Assembly: GCA_007644065.1 (NCBI GenBank)
Contig: VJWN01000007.1
Span: forward strand, 744,001 to 808,000
DNA: 64,000 nt
Direction: 5' to 3'
From: Margaritispora aquatica
Taxonomy: Eukaryota; Ascomycota; Leotiomycetes; Helotiales; Discinellaceae
Shown here: positions 10,701-24,275 of the stretch, one piece after another
Numbering within the stretch: the first letter of the stretch is position 1
Layout: each line of letters opens with the position of its first letter
Notes under the pieces: model-generated
What the model saw: the letters and a program-made list of their open reading frames with translations, nothing else
What the model was told of the DNA's origin: nothing
Databases searched by the model: none
Made by a program: the position numbers and the translations under genes

Positions 10701-13700
10701 TCGGATGCTTCGTATCCATGTCCGTCAAGGAGACAGAGTGGATGAAGTTTTGGCTTGGATCTCACTCAAGGTTCTAGATGGAGTGATCTTTGCGATGGTG
10801 GAGGAAATGCAGCTACTCGTATTGATTGGTAGGGAACAAAAGTTTCGCCGTTCCCATTTTGAAGGGAAGTACGGTGCAACGACGAGTAACATGCTCAAAA
10901 GAGATACTGCCAACATGCATACCAACGAGTATTGGATTCTGATAGCACCTTGGACATGAGTTCTTTGCATTTGACTATATAAGTTGCACTCTACCACCTC
11001 AATAGAAATGCTGGATACCTCTGATGTGAGGAATGTTAGAAAGGACGGTGTCTGAGTTCATCATATCTTGCAGCAATCTGCGATATCTCAGCAGGACACT
11101 CAATGGACTTCCTTCTTCCACTGCATATTTTCAATGCCTCATAAAGGTTAGTCTCTATCCTCAACACCAGTCAGATCTTCTGGTAGCGAAACCAGCGGAC
11201 ACCCACCCATCGAGCCCGAGCCATGACCCATTTCCCTGGTGAAGATTAGTCCACTAATCAAGGGGTAAAGTCAAAAGTTTCCTTTCCCCGGCGGCACTTG
11301 GAGATGACTTCCGCGAGCATCACTAGTCATCAGACTAAATTCAAGGAGGAAAAGTCGCAGAACACTTGGAACTCTCCACTTCTTTATTACGCCCAATCAA
11401 CTAGCCAGGTACCGAATCGGCTCTACCCATCCACATCTGTGAATGTGGACTGCCATCTTCTTTCGACTGTCCAGTGCCGACCTATTCTTAGTAATCACTT
11501 TTTATAAGTTCTATTTTTTCTCTCCAAACAAAGCAGCAATGTCAGCCATAAATCCTGCCTGATATATCAGCTCCCAGGGAGCATGATTACACAACAAGGT
11601 TCATAGTTAACGATTGCGAAAGAACCAAAGGTGTACAGTCAGTTCTTCCAGAATATGAAACGCCGTGACTAGCTGGGATTTGTGATTTGCAACGCAGCTT
11701 CTTCGTCCCCACCACGATTTACGATCATTCGAACCACCCCCTTCTTTCGTCTGGAATGTCTCCAATAATTCCATAATCCATGTGATCCATACAATCAATC
11801 CCGAGTCTGTGGTATGGAACCGTTTGCAAGCATCTAACGGTCGCAGTTCGTGGAGGGAGCGGATCTCAGCTTTATTAACGAGAAATCAACCATGAATTGG
11901 ACCAACATTTCTAGACGAGTACGAATTCCCTCAATGCCACGCCAGCAGCTCTGTAGGATTACGAGTACGGATGGTTCGGTACAAGCATGTAGTGCCGGAG
12001 CACAAGGCTATACACACCTGATTTAGTTCTCGCTCACAACATTCGTGGGTGCATCTTCCATGTCACCAACAATCTTTTTTCCAGAATCAGATCATCCAAC
12101 TTGCGACTACAGGAGCTTTTGACATAGGGTAGGCAAGTCGGAACACCCGCAAGTTCCATTATCGAGGGACTCACGGTTGAAATTGTGATCACCTCGTGTT
12201 TTCGAGATGAGAGTTTTCAGAGGCTAGCATTGGACTGGGTGAGCCCTGGCAATATCACTTCAGCCCCTGAGCTAATTGCAACCGTTGCAACGGTATGGCA
12301 TGGATCACATGAGCGCTCTTGCAAGCATTGCTCCTTTCCGGCTTCTTGCCCGTCAGGGTTGGAAGCTTGTGAAACAGCAAGGAAATCAATCCCGGATGCT
12401 CCAAACCATTGGTAGCCGGAAACGCTAAGCTGCGCGTGCCCTGGAACCCAGCCGAGAGATTTATACCAGCATAGCTAGCTTCTACTAGTACTTTCTTTTG
12501 AAGACGATCATGCTTTGCTTAGTTAGGCCACATTGAGTTCCATTTGCTCGGACTCTCGGCGGCGTTCGTACGGCTTGGTTTGTGGAAGCTTCCAAGGCCG
12601 CGATGCAACGTATCAACGGTAGAAAGCTAGTTTGTACTGAATATTTACCATTTTCCGGGCAATTTTTGAAAAAAGTCAAGCTCGGCTCGAAGGCTCGGGC
12701 GTGCTCTAATCTTGCGGAGGACCAAGCTCTCTTCCGGGCCATCTCTGAGTCTTGATTGAGTTCCTTGACTCGGCTTGACAGGACTGAAGCGCTGCCACTT
12801 AAATTCTCCGATGCAGCCGGTGCAGTAGCCTGAGCTCAGTGTGTTTAGGTTCAATACTCATTGCCTACTAGCATCATTTAGATGTTGGAGATCGAACCAT
12901 GATCTAAGCAACTCCAACTTTCCTTCACAAACGGTCTTTCACAGGGACCCGATGCCAACTCAGTGTTACCGCAACTGATGCTCGCCTGACTTATCAGTCT
13001 AGTACTACTTGAACTTTTACCACCAATAACACTTCACGGGGCTTAGAGATATGGCCCTGTCTGTTCAGCAATACAGTGTGATGTGATGTGTGAAGTAGGA
13101 CGAGAAGATATCTTCGATTATGATTTCTCGCTGCGTCATCATGTCTCTTGAGGCACAGCAATAAGTAGTACAGCTAAAGCAGCAAAGTACTGCGGGACGC
13201 CGCTCTTATTCTTGATTTCCTCCTGTGCTTGGGAGCAGCATAAAAGAACACTCGGCAAACAACGTGGCCGCTGGGATCAAGGATTCCCTTGCTCTATTTT
13301 AACGTCCAGTGTGCAAGTCCAGCAAGGCTTCACACACAAGTGCCCAAAGCCTGTAATTAGAATGTGATGTTGATAAAAGTGCAGGGTATATGTTTTCCTC
13401 ATGTGCTGTGTGCATATGAGGTGCGTTTTGTAGGACAATTCGCCCAAACGGCCTTTCTGTCTCTATCACCAACGCTTCCAACAAGAGCCGCCCGGCTAAC
13501 ACTGGAGAAAACGGCATCAGCAATATACTGTTCGTTTTCCTGCTACGGTGGCTAGAAACGAAACGATATAGATTGGCATTATCCAATAATTGCAAGTGGA
13601 CTTAAGATACAGTTGAGATATGAGAAGGCTACTTCAAAAGAAAGCAGTGGACACCCGTCCATTTCCCGTCCACTTCTCATCGGTGTCAGGTTCATTACTC

Positions 13701-14953
13701 TCAGCAGTCAGGCTGAGAAATGTGATGACTGAGGGAGCTGAGCGTGAGGTGAGGTCAAAGAGGGTTCTATCACAGATCGATGCTTGATGACAGATTCAGA
13801 TCAGCCAACAAGCAAAGAGGAAACCTCCACACCGCCCTTGCCCACACGCCTTTAAGGGTCTGTGCTTCAAATTTCAATCAATTGCATTTGCCAGAAATCG
13901 TTGCCCCACAGTCTAAGCAAATATAGCTGGGACGGATGGATCATGGAACCATGGAACCATGGATACTTTTCTCGGAAGAGATACGGACAAGGGCTGAACC
14001 TAGAGCCATGTGGAAAATGAAAAAAAAAGTGTCCCCGCTAGTCCTGTCCAGCACCGCTCAAACGCTTTGCTCCAGTGCCTCCCCGCTTTGTAGTGCACCC
14101 TCACGGCCCTTGAAGAGGATACTAATGAATCTAATCCACGCTTGTCCCTGGATCCCTTCGCTAGGCTGGGTCACACTAAACGGAATCCGGAGACACACTG
14201 CCGGGGCGAGGTGTTACCAGACACGCCAGACTTGTTGCATGTTCGTCTCTCCCTCTCCGAAGCCCCCAATAATAATTTCTTACAATCTTCTCAACCTGGC
14301 ACTAGCTGTCATACCTCCGTACCTGATGCTTGCCATGGACAATCAATTTGAGCCCCCCCTGATCAGTTCTCACAAGATCCCCCTTCCCTAGTCACCCGGA
14401 GGTAAATAATTATTACTCGAAGCAGTTAAGGCGTCCTTTTCTCTTCCCATCTTTCACCCTTCTCTTATGTTTTAGTGTAACTCAATCACCCTCGAACAGC
14501 CTTTCGTCACCGCCTGGGCACCAGATTATTCAATATACTCTGCCTCTACCCGATACGTGCATAGCTCGCAAAAGAGAGGCAGGGGCAAACGGTCAAGTAC
14601 ATCAAGTGCTTGGTTTCCCTGCTCATCATCGCCCTGACTGCCCTTCTGATCTCTTTCCTTCCACATCATACAAACGAAAAACGCACTCATATCACCACCT
14701 ACGCCAACTCACGCCTGCAAGTGCATCTGTCTCGACGCTGCAAGCACCCATCAAGCGTACTTTTGAGAAACATCCATCCGACCACTACGATAAAGGCAAC
14801 CAGTATCCAAATTCGATTGGGTACAAAGACCCAGCGCCAGGTCCAATCTTTATTCACCAACACAATATTTCTCACTTCCAGAAGTCTATCAAGCGACCGG
14901 ACAATCTACTACTCAATTGAAATCCTGACCAGACGACAATTTGTCCAGAAACT
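7784..14953. other. 7.2-kb gene-poor region
   Basis: No gene I can support on either strand. Open frames up to ~150 codons occur (for example 10039-10431 + and 13936-14391 +), but none has a domain, signal peptide followed by cysteines, or convincing spliced partner, and several overlap on opposite strands. No terminal inverted repeats, LTRs, reverse transcriptase or transposase motifs were recognised by eye. The last ~500 bases are C/T-rich and are probably the promoter and leader of the MFS gene at 14954. Candidates for the rest are a decayed repeat, a long regulatory region or non-coding transcripts. Confidence 0.5.
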
Positions 14954-16997
14954 ATGCCCGTCGACCAGAGTGAGGGTCTGCGAAAGCGGACCCAACCATT
15001 TCCTACTCGACAAATGACAATTCTAGGTGAGCTCTCTCTAAACGACTAATAGTACGAGATGAATTTTGGAACTGACTGTGGGTAGCTATTTGCCGAATCT
15101 GCGAGCCAATTGCCTTTATGTCAATCTTCCCCTACATCTACTACATGATTCAAGACTTCGGAGTCACAAACGACGACAAGCAAATATCGATTTATGCTGG
15201 TATGGTTACCTCTGCCTTTGCCTTTGCCGAATTCTCTTCGGGGGTTGCATGGGGAAGGATTAGTGATAGGGTTGGGCGGAAACCTGTACTTTTGACTGGG
15301 CTCGCTGGAACTGCTCTTAGCATGTTGATTTTCGGATTTGCACCCAATCTTCCGGTTGCATTGTTAGCTCGCGCTCTAGGTGGACTCCTCAATGGGTAAG
15401 TCGATTTGGGCCTTGCGTGGCAGCGCATAGGAATAAGAACCCATCTGACTTTGCGATAGAAATATTGGCGTGTTGCAAACGACAGTTGCGGAAATGGTCA
15501 CGGTTAAGGAACATCAACGTATGTGAATGCGACTCATCAATTTTGGAGTTAAGCTAGAAATTATTGCTAACAAGTCATAAAGCTCGTGCTTACACCATCA
15601 TGCCATTCGTTTGGTGTCTCGGGTAGGTTTTACTGTCGTCAGTTATCATATGCACCAACTAACAAACTTCGCTAGATCAATTTTAGGGCCAGCTCTTGGT
15701 GGCGCATTGGCTCGGCCAGTCGTCAGTTACCCAACAATTTTCGCCCCTGGCACGATCTGGGAACGATTTCCCTACTTGCTACCAAATCTGGTCTGCACGG
15801 TCATCGTAACTTGCGGTGTTGTCGTTGGTATCCTTTTCCTCGAGGAAACCCACCAAGAGAAGAAGTTCCGACGGGATTACGGTCTCGAAGCAGGAAAATG
15901 GATTATCAACAAGGTTACAGCTTGTGTAGATTTGACGAAATCCCGTTGCGAGAAATCTAATAATCTCGATGAGGTTTCATCTTTACTTAGTGAGGAGGAT
16001 AATTTACCTGGATATCGCACGAATGATGCATCGCCTCCTGGTTATCGAACAACGGACGGTTCGCCTCGTCTCCCCTCCACGCCATCGCCTGAACCCCAGG
16101 AGGTTCTCGATCTGAACGAGGTCCATGTTTCGAGGAGGTCCAAGCCAGCTGTAACAAAAGCATTTACGAGACAGGTCGTTACGAACATCATCGGTTATGG
16201 CATCCTAGCTTAGTAAGTGGTGGCGCCCAATTGTCAATTGTCTTTCATGCAGCAGCTAACTCGTGACCAGCCACACAATGACTTTTGATGCTATGCTGCC
16301 CACAATGCTGAGTTATGATCCTGCTGAGAGTAAGCTCGTGCCCACGCCTTGGAATCTTCCCTTCAAGTTTGTCAGCACATCTCATCCTCTTACCACCAAA
16401 GAGATTGGCGTCGTCCTGTCGGTTCAAGGAGCATATTCTATGCTTGCGACTATCTTTCTTTTCCCAATTATTGTCCGTCGACTGGGTGCTCTGGGACTCT
16501 TCCGTCTGATTGCCATTTCATACCCAATTCTCTACATCACAACTCCTTATTTGGTGGTTCTTCCAGACTCGATTCGTATGGCTGGTCTATATGCTCTTGT
16601 CATTTGGAAATGTACATTTTCTACAATGGCATACCCAAGTAACGCAATCCTTCTCACGAATTCCGCGCCCTCGCTTCTTATGCTTGGAACGATCAATGGT
16701 GTTGCTGCCTCAATTGCCAGTCTAGCACGTGCTTTTGGACCTACCGTCTCTGGTATCTTGTACTCAGCTGGACTACGCCTTGGCTGCTCAGGCCTGGCGT
16801 GGTGGTGCAGTGCATTGATTGCTATCTTTGGTGCAAGTGTCAGCATGATGATGACGGATAAAGGAGGCCGTATGGATGTTGATGAGAAGATGGAAGAAGC
16901 TCCAGAGGTCTCTTTCGAGGAGCACATCCTCGATCATTGTGCTCTCGACTCGGCTCTCAATGCCGCCGAGTCGAGACGAGATAGCCTTTGTCATTAG
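14954..16997 (+). CDS. MFS transporter, ZIFL1/DHA1-like
   Basis: Six exons: 14954-15026, 15086-15395, 15460-15518, 15583-15622, 15676-16212 and 16271-16997 (1746 nt, 581 aa). After a short basic N-terminus come about twelve membrane segments split by a long hydrophilic loop rich in Ser/Pro/Glu (around residues 270-345, with two similar GYRT repeats). Between segments 2 and 3 lies the MFS signature WGRISDRVGRKPVL. The N-terminal PFPTRQMTILAICRICEPIA and the YPYIYYMI-like first segment resemble fungal relatives of plant ZIFL1 and yeast ybr241/Zrt-type MFS genes, usually annotated as multidrug or proton-coupled efflux carriers. The start ATG gives the conserved N-terminal block once intron 1 (59 nt) is removed. 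Substrate unknown. The zinc-cluster regulator begins 2.8 kb downstream on the same strand, but co-regulation is speculation. Confidence 0.85.
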
Positions 16998-17258
16998 CGC
17001 TCCTCGTGATGAAGCTACTCAACGATCTGACGAATTCTCTTCAACACTCTTCGCGACCTACATTTCTTTCGGAGGTGTTTGTACAAAATCAGCCAGCGAA
17101 ATGCGTCTTTTCCCGACCTCGGATACGGTCTTCAATTTTCCCATCCTAGATATCCCTTGCTGTCAGCGATTTTTTTCTCCTGGGCGGTTTGTCATTTTAA
17201 TCATCATTTTTAATCATTTTCGAGCGTCAGGGCGTTGGGATGGAACTCATCAATATAC

Positions 17259-17319
<61 letters not shown>

Positions 17320-19768
17320 GAGAGAAAGAGAAGGAGTTTGCTTTTTTGGAATTTTTTTTTTTGGCAATTTATTGAAGGTTTTTTATGCACAAAGATGGAT
17401 GGACAGCAATGGAACGACATGTACGGGTCACCAAAATCATGGAAATGGATCAATCAGGATTGATAGGAGTTTTTGTTTTATTCTTGCTGGGCAACAACGC
17501 GAGCGAGAGTAGACAAAAAAGAACACGGAATTGGTATTTTGGATTTGGAGGGCATGACAAGAGGCGTTTGAAATTTTTTGTGTTTAGTTTCTGGTATTTG
17601 ATGATGAGGCTAGGTTAGAAGAAAGAGGACAAATATCGTTGACTGGCGATGTCCTGCCTGGGTGATTTGGCTGCTGGACGCCGCGCGAGTGGTCAGGTTG
17701 GCAAGGAGGTGGTTGGAGGAAAAGATTGTCTGATGGACATCTTGCGCTATGCGATAGATGCATAGCTATATGATTTATCCCAACCTTTTGCCCTCACTCT
17801 GTTGACCTTTGCTATGCACTCGAAGTTCAAATTTTGATACTGTATCTTTCCACTAATTCATGCACGCTACCAATCTTTTATCACTCGGACATACTTTTGA
17901 TGTCGCCTTTCCAAAGTTTAGTTGAGGAGACAGGCATGGATTTCGAACACCGACCAGCACAATCAATTGAAGGGGAGAGATAATGATGTACTGTAGTTAT
18001 AAGCACATACTATCACCAATTAATCAGATATTCTGGTGATAAAATGAATGACACAACTAAAAGTTATGATTCTATACCTAATCAACGCCGCACATTCAGA
18101 ACAAATTATTCCCGACTCGCACCGACGTCAATCGAAAGAGCTCTCAATTTTTGCTAGCCCACTCTATATCTTCACGGTTGTTGTTGAGCTTTTAAAAATA
18201 TAGGATATAAAAGTTTTAGATGACCTTCTTCCCTTGGGTAAAATAATTCGCCTTCCATTTTGCTGTGAAATTTCCAAATGTTCTTGTTACCAGCGTGCCC
18301 GAGGACAAGAACAATTATGGTCATTGAGAATCTTAATAGCAACCACAATTATATCCTCACTCTCGTATGCCCGCGTAGTTCGTATTCGCTCCCCTCTCGT
18401 CTCTTTCTCTAGTCCATTGCCTCTGTGGCCCGACCGGCTCTCAAGATATTCCATGCCGTCCAAGTGTCCAGTGCAGTCCAGTCCAGTCCAGTGTCCCTCG
18501 CTTCCCTTACTCGATGGCTAAACATAACGGATGCTGATTGCGGTCATGAAGTGGGGAGTTTGAACAAGTCTTGGTCTCGTAGTGAGGCTTGCTATTGGAT
18601 AAAGCTCTTATCTTCTTTGCTGCTAACCTAGTTAACTAGAGCAAGGCGAGTGGGAGGTCTTATCGTTTATCTTCTTTTCCCAGTGACCCAGTGGGCATTG
18701 GATTTGTCCCGTGGGATTGGATTTCACATTGGCATTGACATTGGCATTGGGTTTGGGTTTGTAGACCCCGAAAGTTACTTACCTACTTTACTCATAGTAA
18801 GAAAAAAGTACTCCCGAGATACAGCCTGGTGGTCCAAGTCGCAGTGAAGAGTGGTGAAGACGAAGAGTGGTGCTTGGTAATTGACTGCATTATTACTGTC
18901 CAGCAGCAGTGTTTGGTTTCCCCACGCTTTTCTTCCCTGCCTGTGCAGTTAACAAGGGTGTGGTGCGGTGCTTCAGCGATCAAATCGAATACTGGAGAGT
19001 GAGCATTGCCTGCAGATAAATTATATTTGCTTTTCCCGCCTGCCGGACGGCGAGCGATTCGTACTGTTCGACACCCCAAAGTGACGAGGCCGAGGCGAAA
19101 AGAAAGAAAGGTTACCCACCAACGAGCAGGTGCTGTAACCAGCAATCTTCCAAGGCTCAAGGGCAACACAGAGAGCATACCAGAGACCAGAGACAGGAGG
19201 GGAGATATCGCCGAGTACCGAACACCCTTTGAGCGGATATTACTTCCTGCGATTGTGTTCTGCCGGCCGAGAAAGCTGCGATTGGATTGTCTGGTAGGGT
19301 TCAAGCTTGAGGGAGGCATTGACATATTGTATGTGCTCGTGAAAGCGGGAGGAGGAGGACTTGAGGAGGCTGATTGCGCATTTTGCCATTGTCCTTTGGA
19401 TGCACGAAGCTGTAACTACGCATCAGTATAGCGCATCGCAGATTTCGACGCGACGAATCGAGACAGGACGAGAGGACGAGAGGACGAGGGGTTAATTGCG
19501 ATTGAGGCATTCGAAGGAAAATCTTCTGCGAGAGGAGGAACAGAGAGAAAGAAAAGCGAAAGCATCGTCCAGCGAAGCTTGAGGAGAACTTCAGTCGCAA
19601 ACATACCTATGAATACATGCTACGCTGTATAGTGGACACGACGTATGCCCTACGCGATTTGATATCTCGAGACGAGCCCCAGGGCTGAGCAACTCCCACA
19701 TACGAACATAGGAAGCCCAGTGACCAGAGGGACGACGAGAGAAGGGAAACCGAGAACAAGCACCGCAG
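16998..19768. other. 2.8-kb intergenic region upstream of the zinc-cluster regulator
   Basis: Contains a 25-unit GA microsatellite (17263-17312) in the MFS 3' flank and a short CAGTC-type repeat near 18466-18500. A purine-rich stretch (19070-19760) is probably the long leader of the regulator. A 141-codon frame at 19006-19431 (+) lies inside that leader and has no recognised motif; it could act as an upstream ORF. Confidence 0.45.
17263..17312. repeat. (GA)25 microsatellite
   Basis: Uninterrupted GA dinucleotide array of 50 bases, about 270 bases after the MFS stop codon; likely in the 3' untranslated region or just beyond. Confidence 0.95.
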
Positions 19769-22700
19769 ATGAATCCGCGCTCGCCCACGGGCAGTGTGAG
19801 CGGGGGCGTGGGCTACCCCTCGAAGCGCGCGCGCCACCATTCCCCCGCCGCGAGCAAAGCGGGCAGTCCGCGCTCAGTGGAGGAGGTTGAGGCCGTCGCG
19901 CCCGTGGCTGCGGCTTCTGCTGCGAGCAATGGTGCAGGTGCAGGCGGAAAGGCAGGACAGAGCAGTAGTTTTCGGAATGTCAGCGCGTGTAATCGCTGTC
20001 GGTTGAGGAAGAATCGATGCGACCAGCGGCTGCCGAGTTGTGCGAGTTGTGAGAAGGCCAGTGTCAAGTGTGTAGGGTATGATCCGATCACTAAGAGGGA
20101 GATTCCGAGGAGGTGAGTTGGTATTGTGCTTTCTTTGGTTTCTGTGTTGTGGTGTTTGGTGGGCTTGGGTGGTCGTGGTCTGGTTTGGTTTGCCGAGCGA
20201 AATAGGGGGTCGTAATGCTAATTCTGGATTTGGAAATAGTTATGTATTTTACCTCGAGACGAGAGTCGGTTATTTGGAGAAAGTCCTGCTGGAAAACAAC
20301 ATCACCTTCGCGCCCGCGGATGTACTAGAACATGCCTCGCGACCAGGTCCGGATCCGAATACTGTACAAACACCAAGCGATGACGGGCGGCCTTCGTACA
20401 ACGGCGATAGCAATGCCTTGACATCACATAAACAGTCGCCGCAGGAAGTGGCCTGGAATAAGAAACAGGACGAGTCGGACAAGCTGAATAAACTGGTCTC
20501 GAATATTGGCAGTGTTTCTGTGCAGGGCGCCTCGGACTCAAGGTATCTGGGTTCCACATCTGGGATTTCGTTCGCGAGAGTGGTTTTTGCGGCCGTCAAG
20601 TCTTCAGTGTCAGGGACGAATAGCGATAAGAGTGGAGTGAGGCCTTCGGCGAGGCCGCCTGTGGGTAGTAAAGCCGTGGCATCGGGAGGGACCTCGATGA
20701 GAGATTCGTTCTTTGGACTACATACCAAACCCACCATTAAGCAGGCGCCATTTCCAACCAAAGATGTGGGGAGGCGGCTTGTAGAATTTTACTTTGAACA
20801 CGCGAATCCCCAGATTCCAATCCTGCACAGAGGCGAATTCATGAAGATGTTTGAGCTCGCGTATGCAGATGGTGATTCGAGAGTCAGGACGCCGAGGGAG
20901 CTGTATATGCTGAACATCGTGTTTGCAATTGGGTCCGGTATTTTCTTGGGTGACTCGGGAGAGAAGGACAATCAGAAGGGCGATAAAAAGAGGGCGGGTC
21001 TGGGGAAACAATGTCAGCCAGAGGAATATCACGCTTCTGCTATTGTGCATTTAGAGTCATGTCTGAGTTCACCAAGCTCGATAGATAGGACGGATGGATT
21101 TGGAGGCGGCTTGGAGGAACTGCAAGCGGTATTGCTCTTAGCTGGCTTTGCATTGTTAAGGCCGGTTGCACCTGGGCTGTGGTACATCATTGGTGTGGCT
21201 GTCAGGTTGGCTGTTGATCTGGGATTGCATTATGAGGACGGAAAGGACATCGATGTTGGGCTTGACGAAGTGCTCGACGAGACCAAGGGCGAAGAGACAG
21301 AACTAATGCGGATGCAAAAAGAGCGCGCAACGAGGGAACGTGGTAGGAGGGAATGGGTACGCGATTTCAGGAGGAGGTTGTGGTGGTGCACATATTCGTT
21401 TGATCGGCTTGTGTCGACGTGTGTTGGACGGCCGTTCGGTATCACTGACCAAGTCGTTACAACTGAATTCCCTACATTGCTAGATGACAAATACATCACG
21501 CCGAGCGGATTTCTGGAACCACCGCCTGGAGAAGCAAGCTACAAGCATGTGGCGTATCATTACTTCCGGTTGAGGCTGTTACAGTCTGAAATCTTGCAAG
21601 TGTTGCAGCATCAACAGGCTCAGGTTGCAAGAGCTGGGGGTGCGAATCAGCGGAATGAATATATGCACACCACGCTACCCTCGCCATTCTTGTCGAAATT
21701 TGATAGCTTCCGGTCATGGAGGATAGATATCGACAAACGGTTATGGGAGTGGAAATCTTCTGCTCCGAGCAAATTGCAGACTGGAGTTGCGTTTTCGATT
21801 GAGTTTCTGGACCTCAACTACTGGCAATGCGTCATCATGCTCTATCGGCAGAGTCTCAGTGTCCCTGCTATCTTTGAGGGCGAATTCAACACAAGCGAGG
21901 AAGTCAATAGCCCCACGGTACACAACGTTGAGCTACGTGAAGACGAAGAGAGAGTATTCTTGAAAGTTGCAGAAGCAGGTCAGCGAGTCCTAAGATTATA
22001 CCGACAGCTCCATAGAGTGCATCTTGTGAACTACACATTCCTCGCTACCCACCACCTCTTCATGGCAGGTATCTCCTTTCTCTACGCCATCTGGCACTCC
22101 CCTATTGTTCGAAGTCGCCTAGTAAGTCTACCCCTATCTGAAGCGAAAACTCAAAATTCGCGAGCTAACTCAACCTCAAGACAATGGATGAAGTCGACTT
22201 CACCATTCTGGCAGCGACATCCGTGCTTGGCGATTTGATCGAGAAATGCCCGCCAGCAGAAGCATGCCGCGATGCATTTGATCGCATGTCCAAAGCCACT
22301 GTACAAATGTGCATGTCAACCACAGGCTTTGGCTCCTCAGCGGGCGCGTTGAATTCTTCACGCAATCGCCCGCATCACCACTCGCACCAACATCAACATC
22401 AACATCAACACCAGCACCAACACCAACTTTCACCAGAAAGCAGCAGCAGCAACGACTACTTCACGAGCACCAACAGCCAATTCCGACAGCACCCCCGCGC
22501 TGCAAAATCACGACCCATCCCACAGTTCGATATGGCACTTAATGACCTCCTTGGTCCAGGATCTGATGCCATGCAGACACCTCAGCCTGCGTTCCGGCCA
22601 CACTCGCAGAATAGCGCGGGCGTAAAGGGGGAGTTCGATCAGTTTGGAAATAGCACCAACTCAAATAACAACACGCAAACGCCCCTCTCCCATCAAAATA

Positions 22701-23098
22701 CAAACGCAATCCCTTCTCCAAGCGACTACGCCATCTCCCCACCTCTCTCAACACTCGATACCTCGTCCATCGACCCCTCTCTTCTTCCCTCCCCAAGTGC
22801 CACCACATCCCAAGCCCCCACCGCAACAGGCCAATACGCCCAACAAGTCCAGAGCACCTACGCCAGCCAGCCGTACCAGGAGATGCAGTTTGATTTTCTG
22901 CAATCTGTCGGTGGGGGTGACGGGAATGGGTGGGGTACGGGTGATGGTACGGATGCCACGGGCGATTGGGGCATGGGTCTTGGTTGGGGTACGGGTGCGG
23001 AAGGCGCAGAGGGCGGACTGCATGATTTCAGTGAGGGCGGGAACGGGGGTGTGGATTTGTTTGAGGGGTTCTTTTTTGGGGGGACGGGGAACTTTTAG
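19769..23098 (+). CDS. Zn2Cys6 fungal transcription factor, Ppr1/UaY-like class
   Basis: Three exons: 19769-20112, 20240-22121 and 22181-23098 (3144 nt, 1047 aa). The Gal4-type binuclear zinc cluster has cysteines at 74, 77, 84, 91, 94 and 101 (C-x2-C-x6-C-x6-C-x2-C-x6-C) with basic RLRKNR inside. The linker GYDPITKREIPRR joins, through intron 1, to SYVFYLETRVGYLE, a short dimerisation coiled coil; this linker-coil arrangement is typical of the Ppr1/UaY group. The middle homology (fungal-specific transcription factor) domain spans roughly residues 330-760; it includes HANPQIPILHRGEF near its start and RRRLWWCTYSFDR plus STCVGRPF. The C-terminus has a CAN-encoded His/Gln run, then Asn/Ser/Gln-rich and Gly/Trp-rich stretches, probably for activation. 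Intron 1 follows the zinc cluster, a common site in this family. It probably controls a catabolic or drug-response set; targets cannot be read from the sequence. Confidence 0.9.
22376..22430 (+). repeat. CAN trinucleotide repeat encoding His/Gln run
   Basis: Imperfect CAC/CAT/CAA codon array inside the regulator's last exon, giving alternating His and Gln residues. Likely length-variable between strains. Confidence 0.85.
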
Positions 23099-24275
23099 TG
23101 GCAGAGGAAGGGGGAGAAAGGTAACAGCAGGGCAGGAAAGGAAGGGCAAAAGTCGTGGGTTTGATATGGTTTAGTTTTAACAAATGGATGGACGGATGGA
23201 ACGCTCACGGCAAAAAACGGAAAAGAGTGGGCAGGAATGGATGCAAATATTCTATTACTATACCTTCCTTTTGGAGGGGATTGTGGGAAGATAGCTTGGC
23301 AGAATTGGGGGAGGTGATACCATTGTGCTGTCCATTGAAGGACATGTTAAATCAGAGTCTTTCTCTCTCTCTCACGGATTCCTCTCTGGGTAGATGTGCG
23401 TGTGTATGTATGGGCCATGGTGGGGTGCTATGCTCTGGTGGCTGTGGTGGCAAGATAGCTAGTAGCTAGGTGGCTGAGAATGTGAAAAGAATTAGCTGTC
23501 ATGGAAGTAATTTAAATGAAATGAAATGGATTGAAGTGGAGCGTAGGCGTTTGGGCGTCTTCATCGCTTCTCAATCTTTGTCTACATTGACTACGTCAAA
23601 ACGTCGAAATGTAACCTATCTATCTGTGAGATATTGGGCATCTGAAATTTGTGAATATGAAGACATGGTAGGGGGTTTGAGGGGAGTTTAGGGTAGGATA
23701 TGTCGAAACCTGTGAAGTATGACGTGTATGTAGTGCGAAGATATGCTGTGATGCCAGTGTAGGTAGATTTCTGATTCTGGCTTGAGAGGTGATGACACTC
23801 ACTTGCTCGCTTCGAAGACAGTCTTGATCGATCTACTCGCTATTGTCAGCGTACGCACCTTAAGAGACAGGAATCTTCACACAATTTAGTCGAAAATCCT
23901 CGGGGAATTCGACTAGAGGGGAGTTTCTCGAGAGGATGTTCTGGGAAGTGTTCTTACGAAAGGTAAGTCAATGAGTACCTTGGTTAATTCATTTTCGCTT
24001 TGGAATTTAAGCGAGGACTAGCTCCTCCCTCCTCCCTCCTCCCCAGCGTAGTTCAACATCTTCTTCATAACTTCCCTACCCCTTTCCCCTCACTTCACTT
24101 CTCCTTTGCAAATTTTCTGGCAACTTCAATTTCAACTTCTGCAGACTCCAATATTCGACCCCGAGCTCTTCCGTTGTATCTGCTCAGCGCTTCTTAAACT
24201 TCAGCACTCTACATAGATCTGCTCTCACATCTCCACAACTCTATCACTTTTAACTTCGCCCGAGACCTCGCAGCC
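23099..24275. other. Intergenic region between regulator and BTB gene
   Basis: The first ~600 bases are probably regulator 3' untranslated sequence. The ~280 bases before 24276 are C/T-rich, typical of a fungal promoter and leader. No gene seen. Confidence 0.5.

Noticed and set aside
13936..14391. 151-codon ORF on the plus strand
   Set aside because: No recognisable motif and overlapped by other-frame ORFs in a C/T-rich promoter-like region.
17240..17512. Arg/Glu-repeat ORF
   Set aside because: Created by the GA microsatellite, which stays open in all frames.
19006..19431. 141-codon ORF upstream of the zinc-cluster regulator
   Set aside because: Lies in the probable long leader and has no motif; an upstream ORF at most.
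14954..23098. MFS transporter plus zinc-cluster regulator as a secondary-metabolite cluster
   Set aside because: No polyketide, peptide, terpene or other backbone enzyme and no tailoring enzymes are present; neighbours are BTB and septin genes.
22748..23149. 133-codon minus-strand ORF
   Set aside because: A shadow of the regulator's Gly/Trp-rich last exon.
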